DNA from: Nemopilema nomurai
Taxonomy: Eukaryota > Cnidaria > Scyphozoa > Rhizostomeae > Rhizostomatidae
Direction of reading: 5' to 3'
Assembly (NCBI GenBank): GCA_003864495.1
Contig: PEDN01001356.1
Location: 434,001-498,000, forward strand
DNA length: 64,000 nucleotides
Part shown: positions 32,160 to 42,170 of the stretch, one piece after another
Position numbering within the stretch: the stretch's first letter is position 1
Layout: each line of letters begins with the position of its first letter
Notes under the pieces: generated by a model
Databases searched by the model: none
Told to the model about the DNA's origin: nothing
The model's input: the letters and a program-made list of their open reading frames with translations, nothing else
Position numbers and translations under genes: made by a program

Positions 32160-35100
32160 ATGGGAAGATTTTCAAAACTTTGTGCCAATGCACACCATGA
32201 CGAATGGAACAGCCGTTCCAAACACCTCGTTAACTTACACGCAAGGATTGGAAGAAGTAGTGTTTTATTTAAAGCGTTCGACCAACGCAATGAAAGAAAA
32301 TTGAGCGACAAGTTTTGTACAGATTGCGTCATTACCTGCACAAAGAAGCGCTCTTTTACAGCAAAATTGCCTCCGAATTTTACAGAACTTTTGTCTTATG
32401 CTAAGGTGAGTTAAATTTGTTTATCATTACCTATGTTGAGACTGAATATAGAAAAAAAGCAAACACTTTGTAAAAGGGGGCGTGTCCATCTATACAAGAA
32501 CGGAAACGTCTATTACTCTTCAATAACCCATATGTTACAAGTCACAAGCTTTTCTGAGATTAATTTTTAGAGAAATCAACAGAATTTAGTAATTCCATAT
32601 AAACATATTTAGTTTGTAATTCCTTATCTCATAGTTTTTCACAAGAAAACAATAAAAAGTTGAATGCAGTTGATTATCTTTAATTCATTATCAACTTAAA
32701 ACTACAGATTATCACAGTGTCAGTTTAAGTCTAAAACAGGTATGCTTCTTCAGTTGCAGGAAATTGTATGTGAGTTCGCTTCTTCAGAGAGCTCATCATC
32801 TCAGGACAGCACTGCAACAACAAACACGGGCCTGGAAAAAATACCAGATGAGCAGGATGAGACTTCTGTGCCATGTTTTGAGGAAACTGTGATTAATGGC
32901 CAGAAGTTTTCATTGATTCCAACAAGCCTTGTCAAGTATGTCCCTACATCAGAAATCATAACTGATGATATTGTTGGACTAGGACATGTTGATGTGGGTA
33001 GTGAATTTGTGTACGTGCCTGCATATTTCCTGCCACAGATGAAGGCACTTCTTTCCAGGAGCATCGACCTACAGCATGAGGTGACCCTTTTTAGAGAACT
33101 GTTGTGGTCAAAGTATGGCCACAATGATCAGCAACCACCTTTTGACCCAGAGGCTGTCAAGGTAATGTGCCAAGATGCAAGAGCAACCAGCATTTTCCAA
33201 ACCCTTCTAGAAGCCATGTCGGTCCAAGAACAGACACCAAGTAAACTGCTTCAGAATGAGAAGAAGGTTGTTGCTGCACTCTATATGCTTGTCTTTGGCC
33301 AGTCACAAAAAGCAAGCTGGTTCCAAAAAGTACTATCCCAACGAGTAGTAGGAAAAGGGATAAGTGAGACAGGACTATCCATTCTCAATAAAAGTGGAGT
33401 GAGTGTCTCCAAATCAACTCAAAAGAGAGAACGGGTGAAACTGTCATTCAACCATGATAAAGCTGTTTCAACATTTGTATCTGAAGCTGTTGAAAACAAA
33501 GATCTCCTGGTTCTTATGATAGATGACTATACAAATATTCACACAAAGAGCCGCCCTAATGATGCTGAAACCTCCACTGCAATTAGTATGGCAACTATTC
33601 TCTTGAAGAGATTTCAGGGTGTTCCAGCCATTCATCTCTTTTTCCAACAACAAATCCAAAGGTTGTCGACTCTGCTCTCTTGGAACAAATTTGTCAGAAA
33701 ACATCTCTAACTTATCAAGTACTTATGCCTCTGTCATGCCACACTGGATCCGAACCACCTTCTTTGACCCTGAGATGGAAAGAAAACGAATGGAGGTTAG
33801 ACAACAGTTTTTTTGCAGATATATATTATCTTTATTTAACTTGAATACATATCAACATAACATGTTTCATATACATTTTAACAATGCTTATAAAAATAAA
33901 TCTGATACTACCAAGAAATCATTGACAGAAAGAGAGCAATTATACACCTTAATACATTTTTTCTCATTATTGGTATGGTAATGTAACAACATGGGTTGCT
34001 AGCCAACCTTCCAAGCACTTTGAAGGCCTAAGAAAACTGCTTTGAAATCTAAAATAACATTAGACAAAATTAATTCTTCCTAAGTGTACATTATCAATGT
34101 GTCCCTTTTTCCATAGGAGCATGATTATCAAGAACAGCAATCTTGCAAGACAATTAGACAGATGAAAGACTGTAGACTAATTGATGAGCTTGAGCTTCCA
34201 CTTAAGAGCTTTCAAAACTTTCTTGATGCTGCAACTCATGCAGTAAACCAGGGTCTCCACCTTTATCTTTCTTCCTTTGTGTGCCCTTTTGTAGGTGATT
34301 GGCCAGCACAGTTCTTCATGAGACAGGTTCAATATAACCTCCCCAGTTTTGCTCCTTTGTCTTTACAAAATATTGTTCCTTTCATTGGTCCCTTGCACAT
34401 TCAACTAAATGCAAGAGAATCTGTTTGTCTACTCAATATCGAGTTTTTCAAAAAGGCCTTTTCCTTCATCTTTGGTGCTAGGAAACACCTTTCAAATAAA
34501 CCAAAAGCAAGTCGAATTTCTTTAATCGAGGAGATACTTTATGGTGGTTGGACATCAATCAGAGAGCAAGTTACTGTAGCTTTCTCAAACTGCAAAGACC
34601 TACAGTACTTAGCCCTTTTAAATCTGTTAGATAATTATCTTCCTGTTGTCCTTTCTATCTATTCTGTCATCTTTAAAAGGCAAAACACAGAGGAGTATGC
34701 CACATCACTTCTCAGGTGTTGGATAATGTTCTTTTGCTATAAACGACACCACTACAATAAGGCACCATTAATTTGGCTGAGCAATTTCATGCATTGGAAG
34801 AATCAAGATCATCCTCTTTTCAACACACTGATGACAAATCTTAATGCATTTGATGAGTACCCTGTGGAAAATTTCCATTCCATACTGCGAGCTCAGTCAA
34901 GCCATAGCGACAGTGGTGATCTTCTGCGCCAAAAAGCAAGAGCATTTGACAACACCAAAGCCACTTCAGCAAAATTTTCATCTGTTTTTGAAGTTCCAAA
35001 AAAATACACCTTCAGCAGATCAAAACTGGAAAGAATTAAATTGGATGCCGCCAAATTCATTTGCAGCATTTTGAAGCAAATTGCCCAAAATCCCAATTCT

Positions 35101-36188
35101 GGATATCAGGTGCCTCGACCAGCTAGGAAAGCAAAAAATATGACATACTGGAAACTGCCTGTACTTTATGGAGAAGACACAGTTGTAGCATCCAAGGTCC
35201 TTCCGCTTGGATTCCAGTTTCTCAACAAGGAACCAAATCCAAGCAGGTACACTCTTTTTGATAAGAACCAGTAAATTTCCTCTTTCATCACTGAAAAAGC
35301 ACACAAATGACCAAAAACCATCATTATTTTAGATAAAACATTGCTCAAAATTGCATCTAACAGTAGCTCAGCCTCAGCTTGTTCCTCATTTATTTTTAGC
35401 TTTTGACCAATCTTGAAACTCATGTTCTTATGTTCATGTTCAAAAAAAGTGCATATATATATAATGTAATTCGGTATATTATAACATTTGCTCATATAAT
35501 ATAAATGATTTATGTCATATCCTTTACTCCTTTGAGAAAAATAACTTACTTGCTGCTGAGAGACTTTCTAATCTAATGGCCCCAGCCCCAGAACATTAAA
35601 TATGCCCTTATGTATCCAAAATGTATATTTTACACTCAATGTTTACCTGTGCCAAAAATAGAATACAGTAGAAAAATGGAACTTCTTAGGCTTTTGACAT
35701 TTTAACCTATGAACAAATTACAAACAATTATTTTTCTTCGTAGATCAACTGTATCATTATAGTTCACAATTGTTAAAATTTCAAACAAAACATGCAATTT
35801 TTTTATTCTCTCCGTTTTAAGGCGATGCGACCTACCTAATTGTGTGCAACCATCCATCAATACAAGCATGAAAATTCTCCATGGTTGTGGGCACTCCTTT
35901 CATCCGGAATGCTTTCCTTCTGGCCCTGGCATTTGTAGCATTTGCAAAGATAAGTTGGTTGATGCGATCAAAGTTTTATCTGAAGCTGCATCAGCATCCA
36001 TTCTCAATCCAGACTCGGTGCCAATTGTTGGTGATCGCGATAACGACGATAAAGAAAAGGGTGACGATGGTGAGGAAGAGTTTACTACCGACGAAAAAGG
36101 CTGTGATCCCGCAACCATTGCTGACGCCTTCCTTGAGTTAAAAAGAGAGATATTTACATGGGGCCTTATTCCAGGACCAGAAGCTTAA
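32160..36188 (+). CDS. putative transposase of the long-TIR element (four exons)
   Basis: Exons are 32160-32405, 32760-33795, 34117-35246 and 35822-36188, about 925 residues. Junctions keep phase and have GTGAGT, GTTAGA and GTACAC donors. Exon 1 opens MGRFSKLCANAHHDEWNSRS and has a C-x2-C (KFCTDCVITC). Exon 2 holds LLVLMIDDYTNIHTKSRP (candidate catalytic Asp at 33522-33527). Exon 3 holds FVGDWPAQFFMRQ (candidate Asp at 34297), then GPLHIQLNARESV, then NAFDEYPVENFHSILRA (candidate Glu at 34867). Exon 4 has a RING-like CGHSFHPECF...CSICKDKL and an acidic tail. The exon 2 frame slips between about 33630 and 33715 (net one base), removing full coding capacity as written. I have seen similar unnamed proteins in cnidarians and sponges, but know no superfamily name. 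The transposase role is inferred from being the only gene inside intact TIRs. Confidence 0.8.
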
Positions 36189-36858
36189 CGTTTTCAGAAA
36201 TCCTGGGATCACAAATCAAACGGTTTTTTTTAAAAACCACCAAATAACCAGCTTAGGTTCTACCTACCGAGTGACACACACATACTGCTAACCAGATTGG
36301 AATAGTAAATGGTGACCAAATGTTTTAAAAATCATCAAACTGAGTGGAAAAAGTTTTTATGAGTGTATTAAATTTCTTTTTAGCGGCACTCCGATGCAAG
36401 ATCTTGAACTAAAGAACAATCCAATAAGATGACATAGCATGTCGGCCTAAGAGCTAAAACACGTGCTTAAGATAACTTCTTGCAAAAAATGAATTTTATC
36501 ATTTGTGTTAGCAAACTGTAGCCAAAGTGCTAATATCTTATAAGGTTGCATCATGCCATAAAAATTAAAGAAACTTACTGCGTTCTAAAGTACACGAACA
36601 GCAAGAATGGATGCACATCGCGGCTGTTCAAGTTCGAGTCACTCGAGTGCAAAGCACATGTCATGTTGAGCATTCCGGAACATACCATAACCCGGAAACA
36701 GAACAGAAGTGACATTTCTATTCTGTGACCCGGATAATGTGGACGTCAACGCTTCGGGCACTAGCACTGCCATTAAATATAATTTCCTGACCACTTACAA
36801 GATTTTACCACATAGAATAAAAAAATTGAATTCCGAAATCTGAGGAGAGCTACCAGTT

Positions 36859-37346
36859 ACTGATTTTGTTGCGTCGGCCTAAGCGATAGTCATGAATGAA
36901 ATCGTTTTTCATCAAAAGTCCCAGGTATAAAGTTGAAGTAAACATGGTTTGTGAATTGTGAAAAAACAAGAATAATTAAAATTTGAGTTTTCTTGTTAAT
37001 CTGTTGTTTTTGACTGTTAATTCATTCATTACAATCTCCTTCAATATAAATGTTTCTGCTGGCTAGGTTTGAGACGCTGTATTTTCTAAACAATTAAAAA
37101 TCGGGGTCATGTTCCACGGTAGATTTGTGGGAAATTTATCTGTGTAGGGCTGTAGTTAAAAAAATTTGAAATTTATCGCAGCAGATTTTACACGTTATTT
37201 TTTTAACGGAGGGTGGTAAAAATGCCAAATTTTCGGCTTTGGCCTAGGTTTGTTTACACTTTCCGGGACCGTGATTGGCTTAGCGGCGAGAGAGACCACA
37301 TGACTTAGCGCAAGCTCTCAGCCAATCAAGATTTGAGCCCTATGCT
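36859..37346 (-). repeat. right terminal inverted repeat (488 bp)
   Basis: Inverted copy of the left TIR with three mismatches, ending CTATGCT directly before the right 9-bp duplication. Confidence 0.95.
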
Positions 37347-37355
37347 GTTTGGTTC
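37347..37355 (+). repeat. 9-bp target-site duplication, right
   Basis: GTTTGGTTC, identical to 31385-31393. Confidence 0.93.
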
Positions 37356-37448
37356 CATCTCCCTTCTCTTTTTGTTTCTTTTGGCTGTTAGCATTATAGT
37401 GGATAACAGAAATTTCTAACCTGTAGATTGATGTTGTTACAAATTAAC

Positions 37449-39831
37449 TTATTCATCTGCAGCTCTAAATAAAGAAATAACTAAATGGAAAGACCCTTCA
37501 ATAGCAAGCAGTATGCTGATTGAGAGTCCCAAAATCACTATTGTAATACACACCTTGCCAGCATGGACCAGTAAAGGAAATGGTTTTTTGGTGCAAAACA
37601 AAGTCACCCGATGGAACACTTCTAGACCTATGTCTAATATAATGGGCATAGCTGTTATGATTGGTTTTAGAAGCTTGTTTGATATGCTGTCTGTAAAGAT
37701 AGCAAAAAGAGGACATGGTATGAAACTTGTTGTAAACGCCCGGCCTCAAGAAACTTTTGCATTTGAGCAAATGGCATATATAGAACATGACTGCTAGAGT
37801 AAGCCTGACAATGCAGTTGCCCTGAGCATCCACCCACGTATTGCACAAAGCATTATCATAGATTAGAATGCATATGATTACAAGTCAGTAAGTATTTACA
37901 GTATGTATATGTCAAATTATTTATTTGCATGTTTTAATTAGGAAAATGTCCAGAAAGCTGCATACCTTTGGCTAAATAGCCTCTTTCTTCAATATCGTCT
38001 GCATGAGCAAAATTAAGAAAAAGCTGATAATGCATACAGTGAGTGCCAATTACATGATAGAGAACAGACAACAATTTCTCTCTTTTCAGTTCTTTATTGT
38101 GCCCTGAGTATAAAAGTATATTTTTGAACAATTTTATGGATTGCAAGAACTTTTCATATGCCAATATCTATCAGAGATATAAAAATGTGTATTCTAACTA
38201 ACCAGATGCTAATTTTATCCCATTATCTTTCAAATATTGCAGACCTCTTTTCAAACCTTCTAATTCCATGTGGCAACTGCTCTTTACTTCATTTGACTAG
38301 CTACAAGGTGTACTACTACTAGACCGCAATATACAGAGAAATAGAAAAAAGATCATTCATATAAAGGTCAAGATTGCAAAGAAATCTGCTAAATATTGAA
38401 ATGAACTTATAGACTATGTCAGCTTTGGGACTTACTTGAACAAATCTGATGTCGAGAATTTTGTTGTTTGTAAGATCGATAAATGTGTAAGAGCCGTATT
38501 TGGCAGAGAAACAAGTAGAGTCGCACATTGCATCACCTCCAAGAACAATTTCCTTACCTTTCAGGTCGTTGAAAAGATGAGAACGCTGCCTTTGAAATTC
38601 ATCGTGTCCCACTGGAATGAGGTAGTGTATCTGGTGTCTATAAAAAGTTCTTTTGCAAATGAAAGGGATCCTGAGATGATGCATCCTCCCACCAAATTCC
38701 TTTAAAACTGCTGTAATAGATTTGCTCAGCATTTGAGGAGCAAGGTTTACTCTCATAATGGAGTAAGAATTTAGCTTTATGTGGTCAAATGTAAGCCTTG
38801 GCAGAAGGTGGAGACCATTTTGCTTATCTTGATAATACATGCTTGCAATGTGACCCCATAATAGTTCATCACCATTATTCCACAAGTATTTGTTATAGCG
38901 TCCAGATTCAGAATTGAACAAACTATTTATGCATGTCTTTCAGAGGTGAGGTGCATCACTGAAGAAAAATATATACCTTTCATTGGCATATATATTTGTA
39001 GCCTTGTGAACAACATCTCTCCCATTATAATTGCTGATACCCTCATGCATTTTGAAAAAGCGCCTGTTGGCAGTTGCTCTATCTGCAGTTTCTGCTACAA
39101 CTGCCAGATTGCAATGTAGCTCTAAAATTGCAACTGCTTTCCAAAATAGCGGAAACAATTGGCAAGATGTGACAAAAGCAATGGCAAAGTAGCCTAAAAC
39201 AAACTGTAACTTGCTGCACATGCTTCTGACCATAAAAACAAGGGCATGAGTGGCTATGTTGTCTCGGGAATCTAGTGTAGCATAGTGGACATCATAAAGG
39301 GACTCATTGAGCCCTCATGTCTAGAGATCAATTGCAGATCATGGCTGAGGTCTGACTGCACATGAACACAGTGACTTGCAACCTCTTTTTCCATCTCCTC
39401 AACCTTGTCTCAAGTTGCCTGCATTTGAGTCTATTTGCCTGCAAAATTAGCTTTAATTGTTTGGCTGAGGTCGTGCTAACAGATGCTTTTAGTTTCGCTG
39501 TAACAGCTTGTCTTGCAGAACGCCTTGCTTCATCCTTGCAAAACAACCTTTCTCTCTCTTGGCAGTTCATGCAGTTTTCTCCCTTTATTAATACCTTACA
39601 ATATTTTGCACGATAAAAATGTTTTGCAGCATAACATGAGTTATCTTCGTTATCTTCTTCTAAAAAAAGTGGTAAGCTGTGCTGTATTGACTTCCCTCTA
39701 AATGCACTGTGCCCTTTGCAGATGTTGAGATTTGCAACAATCTGAAGTAGCTCTGATAAAGTTATTAGCTTTAATGTCCTTCTGAACTGTTTGTAGAAAA
39801 ATTGATCAATAGGAATACGCCAGTTAAACAC
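37449..39831 (-). pseudogene. Kolobok-like transposase, decayed
   Basis: Read on minus, the N-terminal part (39831-39328) has a basic, coiled-coil-prone stretch (EARRSARQAVTAKLKAS, RCRQLETRLRRWKKRL). The central part (38921-38319) contains [24 protein letters not shown] and [20 protein letters not shown], the position of the first catalytic Asp in Kolobok-type proteins. SCHMELEGLKRGLQYLKDNG follows at 38285-38205, then EKLLSVLYHVIGTHC near 38075. A much-altered tail, EVFHRVTLFCTKKPF, lies near 37620. Segments lie in different frames, with losses between 38320 and 38290 and near 38165. The expected N-terminal THAP domain was not found on this strand. The family assignment relies on remembered motifs and is moderate. 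TTAA target sites were not established. Confidence 0.65.
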
Positions 39832-40205
39832 ATAAATAGTAAAGCAAACGCTTTCATTGATCTCAACACATACTGAGGAAGAATATAGGGAACTTGATGT
39901 TTCTTCATTTCAATTTTTTCCTCAAACATATGCTACCTAAACGGAAGTCGCTTCTGATTGGTCACCTGCGCTGGCCCATAGGGACGTGGTAGCAACCGAT
40001 CAGAGTTGATTGTTTACATACGACAGTTCACTATAATTGTAGAAAGCAACACTTTGTGACCTCGACATTCCTGCCATTTCTACCCATTCCTTTCGTAAAT
40101 TAGTTTGTTTCGAGAGAGACCTTTATAGCATTTCATCGACTGGTTGTTTATTGTTGGTTCATGTCGATCATATTTTGTTAAAGGGCCTATAAACAGAAAT
40201 CAACA
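39832..40205. promoter_or_regulatory. possible divergent promoter region
   Basis: This gap separates the minus-strand transposase relic from the plus-strand THAP exon. It contains CTTCTGATTGGTCACC (an ATTGG/CCAAT box) at about 39950-39965. No TATA box was identified. The promoter role is inferred from position only. Confidence 0.3.
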
Positions 40206-40320
40206 ATGCCAAAATCTTGTGCTGTTTATCAATGCAGTGCTACCTCTGAAAATGAGAAGAATCGTTCATTTCACCAATTTCCACAAGATCCTAAACTGAG
40301 ACAAGCATGGAATGCCATGG
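40206..40320 (+). CDS. THAP-domain first exon (partial)
   Basis: It begins MPKSCAVYQCSATSENEKN with the first two THAP cysteines (C-x4-C), then RSFHQFPQDPKLRQAW, where the conserved FP and Trp stand at normal spacing. The frame reaches ATG|GTACGTAG, a good donor. The second half of the THAP zinc finger (C-x2-H) is expected in a later exon and was not found before the Harbinger fragment at 40530. THAP domains bind DNA and are frequent in transposase-derived genes. The neighbouring THAP fragment at 41072 is a different sequence, not the missing half. Confidence 0.7.
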
Positions 40321-40529
40321 TACGTAGATAAATGTACTACACACCTAGTGTTTTTTAAAGAGAGAGTAAAGAATGAAAGAATTATCACTCTTCTAAAGTT
40401 ATTAGTTAAGTAATGCTGATTGGTGAATTATAACCAATCACCCTCAAGTGTTTTCGCTCTGCAACTGGCTATTTATTCTGTCAGCTTTTGGTTATTTTCG
40501 GAAGTTTTGATACTCTGAGGAGTGTCGTA

Positions 40530-40863
40530 CTAAACAAAATTCAAAATAAATATGCAAAAACTAGCTCGGCTTTTTTCTGTTGTTGTTAAGTTGTGTACTG
40601 CTAAGCATTTATTCACTATCAACAGTTTTCGACTTGGCTTTGATTGGCTTTCTGAATATTTGCCAACGTGGTGTCAGAATACCAAATGCATTCTCAAAGG
40701 TTTTTCGACTCAGGTGATAAATAAAAAACTGCTTCATTTTGTCGCAGGCCATTTGCCCTTTCGGGATATGGTTCATTAGCCATGTTTTTAGACCAAAAAT
40801 TTTTTCAGATGATCGATTTACAGATGATCGGTAATTATGGACTGTCATAAAAATGTACATCAC
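40530..40863 (-). pseudogene. Harbinger (HARBI1-like) transposase fragment
   Basis: The minus strand reads FGLKTWLMNHIPKG, then FIYHLSRKTFENAFGILTPRWQIF, then KPIKAKSKTV. This is the block around the catalytic Glu (V-ENAFGIL--RW-IF) of HARBI1-type nucleases. After a stop and slip near 40609, a CLAVHNL segment matches the usual C-V-LHN that follows. The two Asp blocks are absent. It sits between the two THAP pieces and may have disrupted the intron of the 40206 gene. Confidence 0.75.
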
Positions 40864-41071
40864 TGTAAAGTAAATGCTACTCTAGCTGACGAACTGGAAA
40901 GTTGTTCGTTTGCGTTGTTTCCTAGTACTTTGCTTACGTCATTAAAACGTTTTCACACAACAACTTACATATAAAAATGAAGATATCCCGTCATTTCCAA
41001 CATTGTAAAATTTACTAAATGTAAGGAAATTTACTACTTGAGCAAATAGGTTTAGCTGTGGAAAATTTGAC

Positions 41072-41442
41072 ATGGAAAAACAAAGTTCTAGAGGTGGAAA
41101 ATATTGTTTTGCCGGCTTACCAAACAAAGAATCTTGCAAGAACAGATTCCAGGAGTTTCATTGCACCGTTTTCCTAAAAAAAACCTGCACTTCGCAAACA
41201 ATGGACGAATTTTTGTTCGACCATATCGCCTTGACTTCGACCCATCAGCCTATACAGCCGGCCCTTTTTTATGCTCGAGCCATTTTACAAGTGCATTATA
41301 TACAGCCGGTGCGGCTATGAATCTTCCAGGTTTTGATACTGAGAATACAAAACGATTTTTAAATCTTGATGCAGTACCGACCATTTATGACCATGTATCG
41401 TCTGAAGCACCGAATTTGGGAGAACCAAGTTGCAGAGAAAAA
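41072..41442 (+). pseudogene. second THAP-domain protein fragment, frameshifted
   Basis: The start MEKQSSRGGKYCFAGLPNKESC supplies THAP cysteines in the cnidarian style (C-x-AG-PN--SC). IPGVSLHRFPKK follows in the next frame, then FVRPYRLDFDP and LCSSHF, the C-x2-H end of the finger. NLPGFDTENTKRFLNLDAVPTI follows, a typical post-THAP segment. Slips occur near 41140, at the A8 run near 41177-41184 and at the T5 run near 41210. It lies upstream of the RecQ exons on the same strand and could be the 5' part of the same transcription unit, but no compatible donor was found. Confidence 0.65.
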
Positions 41443-41639
41443 CGAATGCCAAGTGCAATAATATTTATTTTATTTTATTCTTCATTTTATTATCAGGTTA
41501 CATTAGTTCATTTATCTAATTTGCTTGTTGTTCTAGTTTCCTTTAGTAAACTAAGGCGTGATTTAAGATCAGCCAACAATTTTTTGGTATAAAGCCCCTT
41601 TCCTATAAATATTTTAGGAAGTCTTTGTTTCTAGGCATC

Positions 41640-42030
41640 ACTGACGAAACTAAATTGTTGCTACTGGGGGGAAGGGGGGCATTGTCCGATTACCAGAGAC
41701 GTCGACAGCTGGCTCGGACCCAGGGGTGATATACAAAACTGGGCCCCCTAAACAAATTTTCTGTGGCCACGTCTTTTAAGGAGTTTTTCCAAAAAGTTTT
41801 TTAAGGATTTTTACAAGAATGTGCAAAAACACTTTATATGAATCAAGGAAATGTTGGTATAGTTTCTCTGTGATAGACTTACTGGCGTTGATTTCATTTA
41901 AGTAGCTGAAACAGTAGCTTTTTCATTGTGAATAGATCTTATTACATTATTACGGGCCCCATCGGAGCATGGGCCCCGAGCCCTTTACCCCACCCCTAAG
42001 CCCCTCCTTGTCAGAATAGAAATTTAGAAT
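41640..42030. mobile_element. possible MITE with GGGCCC-rich imperfect inverted ends
   Basis: The ends CGACAGCTGGCTCGGACCCAG (41702) and the complement of CCCCTAAGCCCCTCCTTGTC (41995-42014) are loosely inverted. Both flanks carry GGGCCCC words (41744 and 41958-41975). It sits in an intron-sized gap before the RecQ exon. The evidence is weak. Confidence 0.25.
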
Positions 42031-42170
42031 AGAAATTAAGAATAGACATTATATATCCTACCATATTACTAGGGGACACAGGCCTTGCAAACTGCTTTGT
42101 TTTAGTGATTGTATCCTGTATTTCTGTGCCCGTTCAATTGAAATATTAACTCGATCATAACTATCAACAG

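Larger units (their letters stand above)
31394..37346 (+). mobile_element. 5953-bp DNA transposon with long TIRs, superfamily unassigned
   Basis: The termini (AGCATAGGGC...) are a 488-bp inverted repeat, 31394-31881 against 36859-37346. They agree at 485 of 488 positions with no gaps, and exact 9-bp duplications lie outside. This shows insertion as one unit, recently. Inside is a single plus-strand spliced gene and otherwise AT-rich non-coding DNA. A 9-bp duplication with long TIRs is typical of Mutator-like elements, but the encoded protein has no Mutator motif that I recognise. Bases 31882-32159 and 36189-36858 inside the element have no other gene. Confidence 0.95.

Noticed and set aside
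31394..37346. Maverick/Polinton element
   Set aside because: The element is too short, has no polymerase B, integrase, ATPase or capsid genes, and its duplication is 9 bp rather than 6 bp.
38436..38705. plus-strand 89-residue open frame
   Set aside because: It is antisense to the recognisable Kolobok-like transposase core on minus.
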